Origin: Petrolisthes cinctipes
Lineage: Eukaryota > Arthropoda > Malacostraca > Decapoda > Porcellanidae
DNA: 64,000 nucleotides
Assembly: GCA_033782935.1 (NCBI GenBank)
Contig: JAWQEG010000634.1
Location: 1-64,000 of the forward strand
Reading direction: 5' to 3'
Part shown: positions 14,408 to 26,603 of the stretch, one piece after another
How positions within the stretch are numbered: the first letter of the stretch is position 1
Layout: each line of letters begins with the position of its first letter
Notes under the pieces: model-generated
What the model was told of the DNA's origin: nothing
The model's database searches: none
Seen by the model: the letters and a program-made list of their open reading frames with translations, nothing else
Position numbers and translations under genes: made by a program

Positions 14408-15120
14408 CTGACTCACAGGTAGAAGAGAAGACTTATAACCAAGGAAGTGTGGTGAGTGAGCAAGAGGGGCGGCAACACGCGGACACTGACTGGCACTGCA
14501 CTCAGCCACCCACACTACACGCAATTCCCTGAGGTTAAAAGTGAGGCTCAGGCCAGCACATCAGGCCTGGCGGTCTCTTTACACTCACGCCACGTTCACT
14601 AAAGGGGAAAAGGGGAATTTTATGAAGGGGATCACGTCCTGGGGAAAGTGCTGCCGTTGCTGGGCGAGGCGGGCGCGACAGCACCGCCACCAGCGCTCAG
14701 GAAGACACTGGGAGGTGGCACCAATGTGCTTTTGGGAGCGGCAGGCAGGAGGGGTGGGGCGGGGCAAGCAGCAGCCGCAGCCTTCACGTCTCCCAGGGAG
14801 CCTCGCTACCACCACCAACCTCAACAGACATTAAGAAGGAACCGTCCCAGGAAACTTCGGTAAAACTCCAACGACGCTGGTCTTCCTTAACTTTACTAAA
14901 ATCTCGAAGGTGAAAATAAGGTAAAAAATCACAACACAGAGCTAGTGAAGCAGCATAGCCGGATACCGCACAGACGAAACACTGAACACACGCGGCGGCA
15001 CAGCGGGAGAAGAAGAGGGAGAAGAGAGACAGAGTGTGCGTGTGTGTGTGTGAGAGAGAGTGTGGTCGCGCGAGACACTGCCAGGCTGTGCACTGTCTGG
15101 AGCCACAGCGTTCACTGAGC
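14408..15120 (-). promoter_or_regulatory. GC-rich region upstream of CELF-like exon (putative 5' region)
   Basis: A GC-rich, CpG-containing block unlike the AT-rich surroundings, directly upstream of the minus-strand CELF exon. It ends in a GA/GT-rich patch near 15,000-15,060. It could hold the 5' UTR and promoter or a preceding exon. No TATA box was identified and the open frames inside have no domain. Role inferred from position and composition only. Confidence 0.4.
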
Positions 15121-15614
15121 AACCCAGCCCGCGGCGACCCCTCCCGCTTCCAGCCCTACCACTACCATCCCTCCCTCTTGCAGGCCCATCCCTCTATTAC
15201 GTCCTCCCTCCAACAGTCCCATCCTCCCTCTCTCCGGCCTATCCGGTACCACGACATCCCTCCTTTTATGCTTCCCACCCCCTGCCACCTCTTATCCTCC
15301 ATCCCTCATCATCTACCTCTCTATGTCTCTCACCCTCTTTATCCACTCATTCTCTGACGATTTCACCGACACTTGGTCCTGGAAGTTGAGCCAACAGTGT
15401 CACAATACTAGCTATGCCTTCACCACTCACCTCAACAACTACCAGCCCCTCACAATGCCACTTCGCGTTCCGGAAGAATTAATCAAGTGTTGCAGCACCA
15501 GTGGTTTAATATAGAGCATGATACTGAAAACATTTCATTATTATCCTGTTATGGAAGCTATATCACATCCTGAATACTACAAAAATAATAATATTATGTA
15601 ATTCTCTCATATTG
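15121..15614. other. Non-coding, no gene recognised
   Basis: C/T-rich sequence followed by AT-rich sequence; no supported feature. Confidence 0.5.
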
Positions 15615-15622
15615 CTTTAGAG

Positions 15623-15950
15623 CAGCGTTTCCCAACCTGGGGTGCTAGCACCCCCTGGGGGTGCTGAAATCAATTATAGGGGGTGCTGGGAAGTGATGCA
15701 CACATGGCAGTAAAATATCACGTCCTAGCAAGGCGCGACCAAATGTGGTACACGTTCGGTGCGTATACGAGTTATGTATCTGACACGAGAGCGGCGAGAC
15801 TATGGGACCAGCGGCAGCCAGGCAGTAGCACTGTAGTTAATTAATCAGTAGCAGTCCAACAAAACAGTACAGCTCCTACATATTTGAGTTTTGTCTGCAT
15901 AGCTGAGTCTATCTTCTGTTTCCAGTAATATTGGTAAGTCCATTGGAAAG

Positions 15951-16000
<50 letters not shown>

Positions 16001-16162
16001 GTGTCGTTTCATATTTTCATCTGTAAAAGAAGTGATGACACTTCACTTTCTTTTATCCTTCTAAATTTCTAAAATCTAATAACAAGATATTAATTAGGGG
16101 TGCTGGACTGCTTAGACATGACAACAGGGGGTGCTATGGTCGGAAAAGGTTGGGAAACGCTG
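15623..16162. mobile_element. hAT-like non-autonomous element
   Basis: 540 bp element with 15 bp perfect terminal inverted repeats CAGCGTTTCCCAACC and GGTTGGGAAACGCTG. It is flanked by a perfect 8 bp target duplication CTTTAGAG at 15,615-15,622 and 16,163-16,170. The 8 bp duplication and CAGNG-TTCCCAA ends are typical of the hAT superfamily. It has internal GGGGGTGCT motifs near both ends and a CT microsatellite at 15,955-15,994, and no transposase ORF, so it is mobilised in trans if at all. Confidence 0.92.
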
Positions 16163-16230
16163 CTTTAGAGTTTAGACTCTTCTAGGAAGAGGAGAATGGG
16201 GTGCTTTCCAAATTAGTCCCTCTGGTCCAT

Positions 16231-16552
16231 GGTAAATAACTACATTGTTATGTAATACTCTGAATAACGGTTACGCGACAAACTATAGTATAAATAATAC
16301 AAATAGGAGATCTAGACGAGACTTGCTGATATTTGTTCTGCTTACCAAATTAAGGGTTGATTTTTTTTTTTTTTTTCGCAGCAACTTACGGCAGCTTACG
16401 GTGTTATTTGGTAGTGTAATGAAACAATAACGCCATATAAGGAGCTGGAAAGCCTTATTACATACTCAAGTTGAACTGTAGATTGCGCCTAGTAGCTATG
16501 TTGGCTCAGTCAATTCCTATATAGGCTGGCAAAAACAGTTTTAATTTGTTTG
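16231..16552 (+). repeat. Left terminal inverted repeat of the 2.3 kb transposon
   Basis: Matches the complement of 18,253-18,570 along its length. It contains a poly-T run of about 16 nt that is 9 nt in the other arm. Confidence 0.85.
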
Positions 16553-17929
16553 TCAGTCAACTCCACAAGGCTTCCGAATGTACACTCTCCCCAAAAAGTA
16601 TCGGCATTAAAACGAATGAACTAAAACGACAATAAACGTAGCATTATGGTACATTGCTTTGAAACCTTATAGATAGTGGTATTCCTGCCGATCAGTTGCC
16701 AATTATGCATATTCGTATTGCTTCATGAGTCAGAGAAACTATAGTGGATACAAATCGAAACATATTCGCATTTCTTCACCTATTAAAGAAATTTCAAATA
16801 TTATCGTAAGATTTGCCCCTTTCTAATGCTGAGAACTCAGCTAATCCACACCGTAATTGCCGAATAGTATATAACGTTATCTTCCTTTTTATTTATTTTT
16901 ATTTTATTTTTACTTTTTTTTATATACCTCTACCTCGGGACAGGAATCCGTCAGTCGTGGCCTGAGACTGAGGCCCCGAGATTATCGAGTGAAGCTTTAA
17001 GGTGTTGGTTGCTTCACATGTTTGTTTATACACGTCACTTTCTGGAGAGGGCAATGTCTGTTTGTGTTACTTTACAAAATCTTATTTAGAAGTATGAGAA
17101 GAAAAAGCATAAGCCTACTTGATCCTACCCTATGCTATAACTGCCCTATAAGGCTACTTAAGACAAAATACTACAGGTATAGCGAATCTACTCAAAGATT
17201 CCTTTTTGGTTAAAGTCCGATTTGGTAACTTTATTCTCTGGATTATCATTCTCATTATATTCAATAATTCAGTAAATTCCCCCTCCCACAAAATCATAAC
17301 ATACATCTGTAAAAATGAAGTCACAACTCTTATTACTCCACGACTTGCCTCATGCATGAATTATGTATGCTAAAGGATTTCACGTTAGTACAGAAATGAG
17401 AGTCAACTCGTTGCCAGCAGGAATACCAACCCCACAGTACAGTCATACATGTAGCTTCGATCTTTTCTCAGCAGGATCTAGCCAGTAATGCCGATACTTT
17501 TTTGGGAGAGTGTACAAGATGATACATGCGACACTTTCTATGGGATCTCGCTGAGGACGCAACAGCCGCACACTCAGACAGTCAGTATACTTGGATTTCG
17601 ATAGTGAATGAAGAATGGGGCAGAATATACTTCTGCAACTGTACAATGTATCCCTAACTTGCACTGCATAGTAAACATTTTTCATTTACTTTTATTGGTA
17701 GTAATGTAAATAAAACCCCTATGTTATACTTAATAATTTCATTTGGCTTCCTTGCCCTTCTCTCTCTATGCCCTTCATATAAGGATCTGTCCTGTCACCC
17801 ACATTTTTCAAAGCAGATAACCCCACAGATATAATATTATTACAGCCTACCTCCTCACTACATGCCTGTACTTCAAACAATAACAATTTTAGTAATATAC
17901 TTATGGTGTTAAATGAACAAAAGTACACA

Positions 17930-18130
17930 TTATTGTTTTCCTTGGTTGTATTTGATTTATACAATACTCATTAGGTTTCACGTACTTGTAGTTTCTGAAA
18001 TGACTCGCATAGAAATCTTTGAGCTTGGCAACCATGTTACTGATGAAAGAGTCATCTCTTTGGATGTACACTACTTTTAGCTCATGGAAGGTGTACACCA
18101 CAAAATGACAGAACTTTCTGCATTAGTGCC
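17930..18130 (-). pseudogene. YqaJ-like nuclease C-terminal fragment
   Basis: The minus-strand frame reads CRKFCHFVVYTFHELKVVYI, then QRDDSFISNMVAKLKDFY. YqaJ-family recombinases/exonucleases end in a comparable pattern: Cys-Asp-Phe-Val-Val-Tyr-Thr, then Arg-Asp/Glu and a Leu-x-x-Phe-Tyr helix. Sequence upstream on the same strand has stops in this frame, so the catalytic core is missing or broken. It lies inside the long-TIR transposon and is presumably its decayed passenger or transposition gene. The family call rests on a short stretch. Confidence 0.42.
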
Positions 18131-18252
18131 TTCCTCTGCCGGGTCTGCCGTTGGTGCATCTCACACCGAGTCACATACGGGATGTATCCTGAGGAGCACA
18201 GTCACTGCACATACGTGATTTCTGGATCAAAACTTTGACTATCAACTTCTAA

Positions 18253-18570
18253 CAAACAAATTAAAACTGTTTTTGCCAGCCTATATAGGAATTGACTGAG
18301 CCAACATAGCTACTAGGCGCAATCTACAGTTCAACTTGAGTATGTAATAAGGCTTTCCAGCTCCTTATATGGCGTTATTGTTTCATTACACTACCAAATA
18401 ACAGCGTAAGCTGCTGTAAGTTGCTGCGAAAAAAAAACAATCAACCCTTAATTTGGTAAGCAGAACAAATATCAGCAAGTCTCGTCTAGATCTCCTATTT
18501 GTATTACTTATACTATAGTTTGTCACGTAACCGTTATTCTCAGTATTACATAACAATGTAGTTATTTACC
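18253..18570 (-). repeat. Right terminal inverted repeat of the 2.3 kb transposon
   Basis: Inverted copy of 16,231-16,552. Confidence 0.85.
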
Positions 18571-19089
18571 AAAGAATTAATTATCTTTTTAAATTACGTG
18601 GGCTTTGCATTATCCAGGCCTCGGCCATGTTGGAGCCTTGAAAGCACCCCCTATTGAGCCAACACGAGGACTAGATGTTACTCATTTGCAGGGACGCAGT
18701 TTATCGTTGATGGGAGTGGGAGCTCTAACGGGAGGAGTGACCAACGAGGGAATATGTAAATGGAATAGTAAGTAATCCTAGGCAGTGGCGGCAGTGGCTG
18801 GACACAGGGACGCCTTAGTGCTCCAGCCTATGACAAAGTTGGCAAACAGAGAGAATGACTGCTGCAGAGCGCCTCACACAAGCGAAACCTACACCATTTA
18901 ATAGAGGAGCCTAATACTTAAAATATACACAGGGTAGTTAGCCGATGCAACGGTGGATGACTAAAAATATTCGTGGTGTTGACGATGGTGTGGTAAAGGT
19001 ACAATGGCTCTGTAGTGTATCTATATGGAATCCTCTTATCGGTACCTATGACCCGAAGAATCGATGTGTGCCGTAATAAATAGTGGTTC
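18571..19089. other. Unassigned, with a MITE-like fragment
   Basis: No gene. The stretch near 18,970-19,030 (ggtgttgacgatggtgtggt, ggtacaatggctctgt) resembles the complement of the MITE pair at 60,390-60,718 and is probably a decayed member. Confidence 0.45.
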
Positions 19090-19104
19090 CAAGGATTGAT
19101 TAAT

Positions 19105-19320
19105 TGATATTAGGCGCCGCAACAGCGAGGTCATATGGCTTCCGAGGAAGAAGATGATTGAGAGGTGGGACAGCAAAAATAAAAGGTAACAGATGATAAG
19201 AAGGGACAGTTGGAGAAGTGAAAGCCCCTTTTAGTCGCCTATTATGACAAGCACGGATAACTGGGGAGGCATTCATCGCCTCCAACCAAAGGGGGGGGGG
19301 GGGTTCAAAGGTGATGCCAT
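19105..19320. mobile_element. SINE-like dispersed repeat (low confidence)
   Basis: Contains cgccgcaacagcgaggtcat and, further on, tttagtcgcctattatgaca, word patterns common in arthropod and other invertebrate SINE-like repeats, and ends at a G run. No second copy is visible in the window, so the call rests on resemblance alone. Confidence 0.3.
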
Positions 19321-19380
19321 GACACTCGGTCGCCACAACACTCTTAAGTAAAACAGACATAGCCTAAGTCAGGGTTATAA

Positions 19381-19735
19381 GTGTGTGTATGTGTGTGATC
19401 AATAAACTATATATCTATATTTGTGTGTGTTCAATAAACTATCTATTTATCTAGCTATCTGTATGTGTGTGTGTATGGTCAATAAACTATTTATCTATCT
19501 ATCTATCTATCTATCTATCTGTGTGGGTGTGGTCAATAAACTATCTATCTATCTGTATGTGTGTGTGTGTCTGTGTGTGTGTGTGTGAGGTCAATAAATT
19601 ACCAATCTATCGGTATATGTGTGTGTGTGGTCAATAAAGTATTTATCCATCTATCTATCTGTATCTGTGCGTGTGTGGTCAATAAACTATCTATCCATCT
19701 ATCTATCAGTTTGTGTATGTGTTGTGTATCTGTGT
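19381..19735. repeat. Compound minisatellite: GT run + gtcaataaactat + CTAT run
   Basis: At least six higher-order units. Each has a TG/GT tract, the phrase gtcaataaactat, and a variable (CTAT)n tract, so two microsatellites expand inside a tandemly amplified unit. Confidence 0.88.
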
Positions 19736-19962
19736 GTAATTATTTGACTTCTTTAACCTTGCTCATAGCCTGTATACATGGAAGTTATTTTTTCTTTTTC
19801 TGGACCGCCTCCTTTTTTCCTATCAATAGAATGATGAAGCTGGATTCCTGTGCATGTCAGTGTTCCACTCCTGCCTCCACTTTCCCTTCCCTCCCCCTCC
19901 TTCCTTCAGGATTTCATTCACATGATCGGGAGTACTAACTATTTCAGCTATGACGATCAGGT

Positions 19963-19965
<3 letters not shown>

Positions 19966-20013
<48 letters not shown>
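19966..20013. repeat. (GA)n tract followed by a G run
   Basis: GA dinucleotide tract ending in about 10 consecutive G. Confidence 0.9.
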
Positions 20014-20388
20014 TTGAGAGAAACACTTACGTATTGATTTCAGCTTAAATTCCCCTTTGAGTGCCGGTTTCATTCTTGGTTGTATCTTTACCAACTCCTG
20101 AAAATTGTTTGTAGATACAAACTACATAATTCTTGTGGTTTCACCGTCATGGACAATTTTTGACATATTTTGCTTAGTAGTGTTTTCTTTGCAGTGTTTT
20201 CTTTTAGTTGGAATCATGATTAACTTTAGACGATATTCTTTAAGTAAACAGAAATCAATAATACTCAAGGGGTTAAGTACGAGGCTCGTGATGTTGCCAA
20301 CGAGTTGTAGTCCATTGATTCCTCCAAACTGTGCCATAAAGCAGCAATATACACAGTGATGGACTCTCTTTCGTAGCATACTTTAGAG

Positions 20389-20678
20389 CAGTGGTTCCCA
20401 AACTGGGGGCCACGGCCCCTGTTGGCCCATATAGCAAAATGTGGGGGGCCATGATATCATTGAGATTCAACGAAGGAAAAATACAAATCGATAAAGGAAA
20501 AAATAACAATGAGAATCAATATATTAACGAGTATTGCTAGCGTGGATTTTATTTGGACCTAAAGAGTGTAGAACTGTATAGAGTGATTATAGTGACGTGT
20601 TATGAATGGATGGGGGGCCATGGATAAGGATAATGTATAAAAAGTGGGTAAGGACCAGAAAAAGTTTAGGAATCACTG
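20389..20678. mobile_element. hAT-like MITE (290 bp)
   Basis: Ends CAGTGGTTCCCAAACT and AGTTTAGGAATCACTG are imperfect inverted repeats of hAT type. Left flank CTTTAGAG (20,381-20,388) and right flank CTATAGCG (20,679-20,686) match at six of eight positions, suggesting a decayed 8 bp duplication. GGGGGGCCATG-type motifs occur near both ends. No ORF. Confidence 0.78.
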
Positions 20679-20816
20679 CTATAGCGGAATCTTTAGTAAC
20701 CAATTCGTCCACAAAGATATATATAGACACCCAGGCGGAGAAATTATTGAAAACCGGGCACAGAAAGACATGATCAACGTAATGTGCCCCATCCACACAA
20801 CCTTAAAGGAGGGTAT

Positions 20817-20979
20817 AGTACAGTCAGTGTTTGTGGTATACCTGGAGCAACTGATTCCTCCAAACTATTCCAAGCAACAGTTCACCATTATTTTTGTTAA
20901 ACTGGTCCTGTTTCCTGGCATATATTGGAGGAATCAATGCGTTTTAATGTACCAAAAGTGTACAGTAATGCCCTCTTAA
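20817..20979. repeat. Dispersed repeat, shared with the SINE at 43,904-44,060
   Basis: Shares gattcctccaaac, ctggtcctgtttcctggcat and atgtaccaaaagtgta, in the same order and orientation, with 43,904-44,060. Here the tRNA-like head is absent. An internal gattcctccaa/ttggaggaatc pair is inverted. Confidence 0.75.
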
Positions 20980-21420
20980 TTTCTGCTTCATATATCGTTA
21001 CAAAATTGTGATGATTGAGGAAAGAAAGTGTACCGTAGTAAAATGATGATATGGAGAAGGGAAAAAAGGGTATGAGAGGTAGAGGAAAAGGTAGGAGTAG
21101 GAGAGAAGAGAAATAGGGACAGGAGGGATAGAGGAAAAGATAGGGAGAAGGAGAAAAGCGAAGAGAAAAAAGACAAGAGGGGTAGAGGAAAAGAGAGAAG
21201 AGAAAAAGGGTAAGACAGGGAGAAAAAAAAGAAGAGAAAAGGGGTAAGAGAGAAAGAGGAAGAGACAGGGAGGAAGAGAGAAAACGAGGAAAAAAAGGCA
21301 AAAAACTAGGGGTAAAAGAGAGGGAGGAGTAAAGAGAAGGGAAAATGGGGCAGGAGTTAGGGGTAGGGGTAGGATGGGATGGGTCTCGTGCCTTCATTTA
21401 CAAGCTTCCATAACTTTTTA
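20980..21420. repeat. Purine-rich (GA/AGGGA) low-complexity tract
   Basis: About 350 bp of strand-asymmetric A/G sequence. The minus-strand open frame through it is Ser/Phe/Leu low-complexity and not a gene. Confidence 0.75.
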
Positions 21421-21421
21421 A

Positions 21422-21672
21422 ACCTCACCACAAATTTTTCGCATCAACATTACCAACACTGTTTCGCCGCCACCACTACCACCACCACACTTTGACACCA
21501 CTTGCCCGATCTGACTCAAGCTAATCTAACCTAACCATATTTAATATACCTCACCTCAAATTTTTCGCTTCAGCATTACCAACACTGCTTCGCCACCACC
21601 ACCACCATTACCACCACTACCTCCACCTTCACCTCTACATATTGACATCACTTGTCCGATCTGACTCAAGTT
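21422..21672. repeat. Tandem duplication, ~125 bp unit, two copies
   Basis: Both halves run from aaatttttcgc through cattaccaacactg and a CCACCA-rich core to ccgatctgactcaag. The second copy has an expanded CCA core. Confidence 0.8.
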
Positions 21673-22840
<1,168 letters not shown>

Positions 22841-22930
22841 CTTTTATTAATGTTTCGTTCTTGTGCACAGAGGATTGAGAATCTACAGTAGGTATTGATA
22901 TTATCAAGCGGAGTAAGTTTGTACACTCTA

Positions 22931-23060
22931 GATCAAAAGTCCTGCATCAGGGGAATGAAAGCCAGCCATGTGAGTGAAAACTATTATTATTATTAACAAT
23001 GACCAACAGCAATAGATTAGCATCATTGTTTCATTCGGAGGTGTTGCAGGACTATTGGGG
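22931..23060. mobile_element. MITE family B copy 2
   Basis: Inverted ends (gatcaaaagtcctgca / gttgcaggactattg) match the MITE at 13,329-13,469. It ends about 170 bp before DIRS element 1. Confidence 0.7.
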
Positions 23061-23232
23061 ATGCGTGTGGTATCTTCAGAAATACTACCTAAATGCTAGA
23101 GATCAAGTACTGATGTCAGTTCTGTTTCACGTTTTTTTTTCCTCAAAGCTAGGCTAGGTCTATGTGGCTTACATAATCAGTAACCAAATCCTACCCTCTT
23201 GATAACGGCGGCACTTCAGACTTGAATTGGTA

Positions 23233-23454
23233 ATTATTGGTATAGTGAAACCAGTACAGCTGGTTGCTATAGAATAGGCCCCTTCACAAGCCCAGGCCCC
23301 GTGTAGGCATAATCTGGGTTGGAAGGGTCAATTCCGTGACGTTCATCAGAAGTAAATAAAATTCAAATCTGGCGCTGTACTGATAGTGGAGCCACCTGGT
23401 GGTGGTGAGGTGAGGTATTAAGCCCCTCCTCCGCTGAATACCGCTCGTCCACTC
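23233..23454 (+). repeat. DIRS element 1 left inverted terminal repeat
   Basis: Begins ATTATTGGTATAGTGAAACC. From the gtgaaacc motif to ccactc it is the inverted complement of 30,422-30,631, with no mismatch noticed. The outermost bases are specific to this end and recur, inverted, in the internal region at 30,267-30,303. Confidence 0.93.
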
Positions 23455-24233
23455 TGTCGCGGAACACACGTCTGTCAACATCTACGCTCCTCGCTGCTTC
23501 GCTATGGTATTGTGTCGCGTGTTCCTGCTAAGTTTTCTTTTATGTTCTAGTGGCTAGCCTGCTTTGCAGATGTATCATGTGTGTTTTCTAGGAGGGTTTT
23601 TAGGTGTTTATGGGGGTTTTTTCTTCGTTAGGACTTAGTTCTTTCCTTAAGCGAAGGGGGCTTTTCAGCCCCTGTTTTCGGAGTTTTTCTCCGTCTGTCC
23701 CCTCTTTCACTGTCCCTCCTGCCACTAGTACATTCTTCGTGTGTATTTTATTGGGGTTTTTAGCGAGGTTAGTGGGCGCCACGTGGGACTTCCCCACCCC
23801 ACGTGGTGACCACATGGGGTCTTTGCAGCCCTTCCTCTTGCCTTCCCCAATTATTATGTGTCCCCTCTCGGTAGGGGGGAGTGAGAATTGTGCCCTGGTT
23901 CTCTCTTCCTCTCCCGGGCGGGGGTTTTTTATTTTATTTTGGGGTTCTTCCATTATTTTCAGCCTGGAGTGTTTCTTCTCAGGCTATCGGGTCCCCTCCT
24001 ACCCCTCCTTCTGGTTCATCTGTCCGGGGGGGCCCTTTTTTACCCGCTCCTTGTGGCGGACGATTCTGGTTTTACGGGGTTTTTCCCTGGGCGGCTGCGC
24101 GAGTGTGGGGGATCGTGTTCTGGTCCCCAGGTTCAGCGGGCGTGTCCCGCGCTTCTTTCCTTCGGGGAGGATGGGTTTGTGTTCCAGTGTTTGCACGTGT
24201 TAACCCATGTTTGTGTATTCTTTTCTCCCCCAG

Positions 24234-26603
24234 CCTACTCGTGCCCTTTGTGCTGCCTCAGGATGTACCGTGCGGGTCTCGCCTGACGGACACCTGCACT
24301 GTTCTCCTCACGCACCCTGCTTCACTCCCTTGGGTTACGACCCTTTGGCGTGTGGTGTGTGCCGCCCCTGGGCTGAGTTGTGTCGGGTTACCTCCCCTTC
24401 TGCCCGCTCCAAGCTCCCTGCCCTTGCTTCTCTTCGTATGGCGTGGACGAGGGCTAGGAGAATGGCCCACAAACGAGACGGTTCTTCTTTGGCGTGGGTG
24501 GACCCGATTTTGGGAGCGGACCTGGGTTTATTCAGGACCCGTTACCCTTCTTCCTGTCTCTCGGAGTCTCAGGGGCTAGAACCTCCTGAGGCCCGAGAGA
24601 TTGAGCCTGCTTCCCTAGGCGGTACTACGACTCCTTCTCGGGGCTTATCCCCCCGGGAAGCGAGCGAGTCTGTCGCGCTGGTTCTCCCGACTGCCTCACC
24701 GGTACAAGGGCCCAGCAGGGAACCCCCAGCTTCGCCTCCTGCTAGACCTGGCTCCTCAGGCCTCTCTAGAGGACGCAAGCGTTCGGCTAAAAGGTCCCGC
24801 CACTCCAGGAAGTCCCGTGCTCGTCGCCGTTCTCCTTCCTCCTCGTCTTCGTCGTCCTCTTCCTCTTCTTCGTCGTCGGGGAGCTCTCCTTCGCCCGCCC
24901 GCAATTCCCGCAGGGGTAAGCGGGGGGGGGACAGCCCCTCGTCGAGGAAGATAGTTAAGATCTTCCACACCCTTATTCCTCACGCTTTTCCTGGGGCTTC
25001 CGTCGCGCAGCCTCCGGCTGTCGCTACGGAACCCGCTCCTGTTCCCCCGCCTCCCGCTGCTGCTCCCGTCGAGGGCTCGAGTCCTCCCGGGGATGTGGGA
25101 GTCCCTTTCGTGCCTCCCTTTTCCCCAGGGCTCGAGTCTCCGTCGGGGGACGTAGCTGAGGAGTTGGTTACCTCCGCACCTCCGTCCCCGTCTCCCCCTC
25201 CTTCGGGAGACGGATACCTTCCCTACTCTTGGTCTCTCCTCCCTCCTGCTTGGACCCACTCTTCGGAGGAGGGCAGACTGGTGGCCTGGTCTCCGGACAC
25301 AGCTCAACCAGACGTGTGGATCCGGAGGGATGACGTCCTGGTGAAGTGGGGGGCGGATGAGAAGGGCGAGGCTATTCCCTTCTACAAGGTCCGTCCTATC
25401 TCAGCGCCCTTACCCACTTCAGCTAGGGTGTCCCCTGCGGCGACCCTGGACGCGATGGGTTTCCTGGTGGAGTACAGCCAGCTACACTTGTCCGGGGCTT
25501 GGAGGATTGACCGCTCCCACGGTAACACGGCTCTCCTCCTTTCCCCGGACGCGTACTTCCCGGGGGATAAGAGTGAAGGGGACCTGGATATTCCAGCCCT
25601 TCTCCTTAAGTCCCTGGACCACCAGAGGAACAACGCGCCCAGGAAGCCCCCTCCTCCGTCTTTCCCCGTCATCCTCCCTCATTCCCGGGCTCCCCCGGGC
25701 TTGAGGGAGTGCCTGTGGAAGACGGAGAAGGAGCCCCCGGTCCCCTATCAGCTGAAGGAGCCCGATGGTAAGTTGAGGCAGGCGGAGTCTGCTACCCGTC
25801 TGGAGCTGGCCCACACCATCTCCACGGGAGCAGCCGCCTCATTGATTAGGGACTGCCTCAACGCCCTAACCAACTCCTACCACGAGATGTCGGGTGTACA
25901 GCTAGCGTGAGTACCTTACTCGTGTATCATGTTTTTAGGGATGCTGGGTAGAGGGTCTCCCTGTTACTCCCGGGTACTTATCCCCGGGTTCGCTCGGTTT
26001 TTTCCTTGTTTACCCCTTACAGTGACACCCTCTCTTCCATGGCCACCGTGATGGAGGGCGTGGCGGCAATGGCTACCCACTTCATGCGGGAGGAGGCGAA
26101 GGCGTTCGCCGAGGCGAGACTGGCAGCCCGCCAGGCGGCGGCTAAATCTGCGCCGGAGATGGCACAGAGGGGAGTGGTGCGAGCTGCCCCCTTGTCCCCC
26201 GCCCTCTTTGACCAACCGGCGACAGACACGATCTTCGCCTCCCTCCCAGCGGTAATCAATTTACCAAAGCCTTCCACCTCCAAGTAAGTACCTCTCGTGT
26301 TCGTCTTACCCGAGTTGTCACGGGGGTGAAATGAAAGGATTTTCGGGTCTACTTTGGGTCCTAATCATTCTGTTTGTCCGTAGGCCACGTGCCCCACAGC
26401 CAGCCAGACCAGCCTACCAGACCCGGAGGCCCTCCCAGCCCTCCAGGCTACCGAGGCCCTCCTATCCCACTCCCCCGAGAGCACACAACAGACCCTCCCA
26501 GAGGGGCCAGCAGCCCTTTCGAGGAAGGGGACAGGGCTCCAAGCCCTACTCGAAGCCCAAGTCCTCCTTCAACCACCCCGCCCAGAAGGACCGCGCCACT
26601 TGA
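24234..26603 (+). CDS. gag: DIRS element 1 Gag-like protein (three exons)
   Basis: Likely nucleocapsid-like ORF1. Exons read as 24,234-25,906, 26,023-26,283 and 26,384-26,603. Intron 1 is GTGAGT...TTACAG and intron 2 is GTAAGT...CCGTAG; removal keeps one frame (CTA-GC|T-GAC and TCC-AA|G-CCA). The exon start is set by an acceptor, TTCTTTTCTCCCCCAG at 24,218-24,233, conserved in element 2, so the true ATG is probably further upstream and spliced in; the ATG at 24,207 has no counterpart in element 2. The protein opens with a Cys/His cluster (CAASGC, HLHC, then CGVC), then an SR-rich basic domain with a long Ser run, an acidic-Pro segment, a conserved middle domain (YLPYSWSLLPPAWTHS; WRIDRSHGNTALLL) and a Pro/Arg/Gln-rich tail. 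The Cys cluster may bind nucleic acid (inference). Confidence 0.82.
25907..26022 (+). other. Apparent spliceosomal intron 1 of DIRS element 1 gag
   Basis: 116 bp with GTGAGT donor and a pyrimidine-rich tract before TTACAG. Retention would end the protein at TGA directly after the donor. Element 2 has the same junction (48,573-48,685). Confidence 0.8.
26284..26383 (+). other. Apparent spliceosomal intron 2 of DIRS element 1 gag
   Basis: 100 bp, donor GTAAGT, acceptor TTTGTCCGTAG. Unspliced it terminates at the TAA inside the donor. Equivalent at 48,947-49,060 in element 2, where the donor is GTACGT and the intron has no in-frame stop. Confidence 0.8.

Larger units (their letters stand above)
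16231..18570. mobile_element. 2.3 kb DNA transposon with ~320 bp terminal inverted repeats
   Basis: Left arm 16,231-16,552 and right arm 18,253-18,570 are near-identical inverted copies, with outer ends GGTAAATAACTACATTG and CAATGTAGTTATTTACC. The ~1.7 kb interior is non-repetitive and holds a minus-strand YqaJ-like coding relic (17,930-18,130). No convincing target duplication was found next to the ends, so the superfamily is not assigned. A few substitutions and a poly-T length difference separate the arms, so it is not brand new. Confidence 0.8.

Noticed and set aside
14541..14863. Open frames in the GC-rich block upstream of the CELF exon.
   Set aside because: Open on both strands because of GC richness; no match to known protein motifs and no clear splice sites linking them to the exon.
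20897..21397. 166-codon minus-strand frame of Ser/Pro/Phe/Leu.
   Set aside because: Lies on a purine-rich low-complexity tract; no domain or splice context.
24207..24233. ATG at 24,207 as the start of DIRS element 1 gag.
   Set aside because: It lies in the polypyrimidine stretch before a conserved acceptor and has no ATG counterpart in element 2, so it is probably intronic.
24569..25307. Minus-strand frames inside DIRS element 1 gag and equivalents in element 2.
   Set aside because: Antisense shadows of GC-rich coding sequence; no domain and not conserved as proteins beyond what the sense strand imposes.
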